A stretch of 8,041 nucleotides of DNA from Candidatus Bathyarchaeota archaeon. GTDB lineage: Archaea > Thermoproteota > Bathyarchaeia > 40CM-2-53-6 > RBG-13-38-9. The stretch lies in contig JAGLGJ010000043.1 in assembly GCA_023144075.1 (NCBI GenBank), positions 1 through 8,041 of the forward strand, given 5' to 3'. Position 1 is the stretch's first letter; each line of letters begins with the position of its first letter. The notes under the pieces are model-generated. The model was not told the DNA's origin and searched no databases. It saw only the letters and a program-made list of their open reading frames with translations. Below are positions 7,190-8,041 of the stretch, one piece after another. A program made the position numbers and the translations under genes.

Positions 7190-7211
7190 CACATTTCCAG
7201 TGGAGAATGTG
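7190..7211. promoter_or_regulatory. Mini-ORB-like dyad, candidate Orc1/Cdc6 binding site
   Basis: The 11 bases TTTCCAGTGGA (7194-7204) match the dyad core TTCCAGTGGAAAC found in origin-recognition boxes of several archaea. The match breaks after GGA, with GAA in place of AAC. The adjoining G-rich string of full ORB elements is absent. The core sits in a larger inverted repeat: CACATTTCC (7190-7198) pairs with GGAGAATGTG (7202-7211) as a nine-base-pair stem with one bulged G and a three-base loop. The location is AT-rich and directly upstream of gins23-mcm. A single copy argues for a regulatory or minor Orc1/Cdc6 site rather than a full origin. An operator for an unrelated repressor is the main alternative. 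Confidence 0.38.
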
Positions 7212-7276
7212 ATATTGATGTAGCACACTCAATATGTAGCTATAATGTGGTTTAGACAATTTCTCATTGATATTCT

Positions 7277-7288
7277 AAAAGCTTAAGA
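7277..7288 (+). promoter_or_regulatory. Candidate BRE/TATA promoter of the solute-binding protein gene
   Basis: AAAAGCTTAAGA reads as a purine-rich BRE followed by a TATA-like box. Its centre (about 7285) predicts transcription start near 7310, leaving a leader of roughly 14 bases that contains the ribosome-binding site. The TTAAGAG core (7283-7289) is identical to the one before purB. A 7-bp inverted repeat, TTCTCAT (7261-7267) and ATGAGAA (7296-7302), brackets the box and could be an operator, though repeats this short are common by chance. Confidence 0.48.
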
Positions 7289-7310
7289 GCATATTATGAG
7301 AAGCATTTTT

Positions 7311-7316
7311 GAAGGT
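7311..7316 (+). promoter_or_regulatory. Ribosome-binding site supporting the TTG start of the binding protein
   Basis: GAAGGT, able to pair partly with the 16S rRNA end, lies eight bases before the TTG at 7325-7327. The in-frame stop TAG at 7316-7318 overlaps it, so translation cannot start further upstream in this frame. The spacing favours the TTG over the ATG at 7358. Confidence 0.5.
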
Positions 7317-7324
7317 AGAAACTA

Positions 7325-8041
7325 TTGAGTGAAGAGAAAATTACCCGACGTAAATACATGAAATATGCTGGTGCTGCTATTGCTGCTGGAGCGGTTGCAG
7401 CTGCGGGATACGGTATCTATCAATATTCTGGTCAGCCTTCTCCAACTTCTCCAACATCTCCATTACCAACTTCTCCAACCATAGAAACTCCTGCTTCAGG
7501 TAGGAAGATGAAAATCGGTGGAACCAAACCATTTACGGGTCCCGATGCAATATTCGGAATAGCTGAAGGTAGAGGGAACGAATTATGGGCGAAACTTGTC
7601 AATGAAGCTGGTGGCATCAAAGCTGCCGACGGGAACACCTACGAAGTTGAACTGGTTCTATATAATGACGAACAGAGACCTGAGAATGTTCCAAGATTGT
7701 ATGAGAAACTGATTACAGACGATAAAGTAGACCTATTGTTCGGACCAGTTTGGGGGCCTCTTGGTATGGCCACAGTCCCCATAGTAGAAAAATATCGTAA
7801 ATTTGAGGTCTATGGTACATGTTCATTTGATCCAGCTGTATACCAAGATTGGAAGTATATTGTTCATGTCATTACAAACGGTCCCGGCTACATGAATGCT
7901 CTCACTGACATGATCATCTCAAAGGTATTACCGAATGATCCTGACGCGAAAAACCTTGCAATTACGCATGGAGACGATATGTTTAGCAGGACAGTTGGTA
8001 TTTATGGTCACGAATATGCATTGGAACAAGGAATGAACGTG
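7325..8041 (+). CDS. Tat-exported ABC-transporter substrate-binding protein, amino-acid (Leu/Ile/Val-type) family, 5' part
   Basis: The gene runs off the window after 239 codons, exactly at a codon boundary. The N-terminus carries a twin-arginine motif TRRKYMK (7-13, R8/R9), then an Ala/Gly-rich hydrophobic stretch (about 14-34), marking export of the folded protein by Tat. There is no lipobox cysteine. A Pro/Ser/Thr linker (about 37-58) follows, like the tethers that hold archaeal binding proteins outside the membrane. The mature part (from about 61) starts KIGGTKPFTGPDAIFGIAEG and contains NEAGGI, as in periplasmic binding proteins of the LivK/Peripla_BP_6 type, which deliver amino acids or related solutes to an ABC importer. 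The exact ligand cannot be read from the sequence. The TTG start is required to keep the RR motif; ATG at codon 12 would lose it. The remaining third or so of the protein and any permease/ATPase genes would lie to the right. The promoter appears independent of the divergent replication cluster. Confidence 0.9.
   Translation, partial: MSEEKITRRKYMKYAGAAIAAGAVAAAGYGIYQYSGQPSPTSPTSPLPTSPTIETPASGRKMKIGGTKPFTGPDAIFGIAEGRGNELWAKLVNEAGGIKAADGNTYEVELVLYNDEQRPENVPRLYEKLITDDKVDLLFGPVWGPLGMATVPIVEKYRKFEVYGTCSFDPAVYQDWKYIVHVITNGPGYMNALTDMIISKVLPNDPDAKNLAITHGDDMFSRTVGIYGHEYALEQGMNV
7438..7479 (+). repeat. Imperfect 9-bp tandem repeat encoding the Ser-Pro-Thr linker
   Basis: TTCTCCAAC occurs at 7438-7446, 7447-7455 and 7471-7479, with a degenerate unit between. 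It encodes the SPTSPTSP-like linker of the binding protein. Such in-frame repeats can change copy number by slippage and alter linker length without breaking the frame. Confidence 0.6.

Larger units (their letters stand above)
7018..7324. other. Divergent intergenic region between gins23 and the binding-protein gene
   Basis: These 307 bp are AT-rich and contain no convincing gene on either strand. They must hold the promoters of both divergent units. What can be seen: a likely TATA element for the rightward gene (7277-7288), weaker TATA candidates for the leftward gene, a dyad resembling an archaeal origin-recognition core (7194-7204) inside a hairpin-forming inverted repeat (7190-7211), and a 10-bp-spaced direct repeat TGTATA (7151-7156 and 7161-7166). 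No tRNA-like or riboswitch-like fold was recognised. Confidence 0.7.

Noticed and set aside
7432..7638. Minus-strand open frame of 68 codons
   Set aside because: It is antisense to the binding-protein gene, and its ending reflects the linker repeat read backwards.
1..8041. CRISPR array, transposon, tRNA or prophage signs
   Set aside because: No spaced repeats of CRISPR type, no terminal inverted repeats with a transposase, no cloverleaf and no phage genes were found. All long frames are accounted for by chromosomal genes.

Overview
The window is archaeal chromosome. It carries an MCM replicative helicase of archaeal type, a GINS subunit with archaeal (B-then-A) domain order, a Hel308 repair helicase, a Tat-exported ABC-transporter binding protein, and promoters that look like BRE/TATA elements rather than -35/-10 boxes. 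A gins23-mcm gene pair is known from Sulfolobus and relatives, so a member of the TACK group is likely. Bathyarchaeia is my best guess from overall character, but the sequence read by eye does not prove it. I see no transposase, integrase, CRISPR array, tRNA or rRNA.

Layout. Bases 1-147 hold a possible 15-codon tail of an upstream gene and the promoter of purB. purB (148-1509, +) encodes adenylosuccinate lyase and meets a leftward gene head-on, the two stop codons sharing the palindrome TTAA at 1506-1509. Four genes then run leftward (7017 to 1506) in the order gins23, mcm, hel308 and an unrecognised single-pass membrane protein. gins23 and mcm overlap by four bases (ATGA). mcm to hel308 is 65 bp and hel308 to the membrane protein is 78 bp. 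A 307-bp AT-rich divergent region (7018-7324) separates this cluster from a rightward gene (7325 to beyond the window end) for a Tat-exported solute-binding protein of the amino-acid/Leu-Ile-Val-binding type.

How the genes fit together. Gins23 and MCM are both parts of the archaeal CMG-like replicative helicase. Hel308 acts at stalled or damaged forks, so gins23-mcm-hel308 looks like a replication/fork-maintenance transcription unit. The membrane protein at its end has no obvious link to replication. purB (purine synthesis) and the binding protein (nutrient uptake) are independent flanking genes with their own promoters.

Points worth a second look: a sequence in the divergent region (7194-7204) that matches the dyad core of archaeal origin-recognition boxes (mini-ORB) just upstream of gins23-mcm; TTG as the apparent start codon of four of the six main genes; a shared TTAAGAG promoter element placed so that purB appears leaderless while the binding protein has a short leader with a ribosome-binding site; and the uncharacterised membrane protein. 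The rest is ordinary. I do not see a clearly new multi-gene system.
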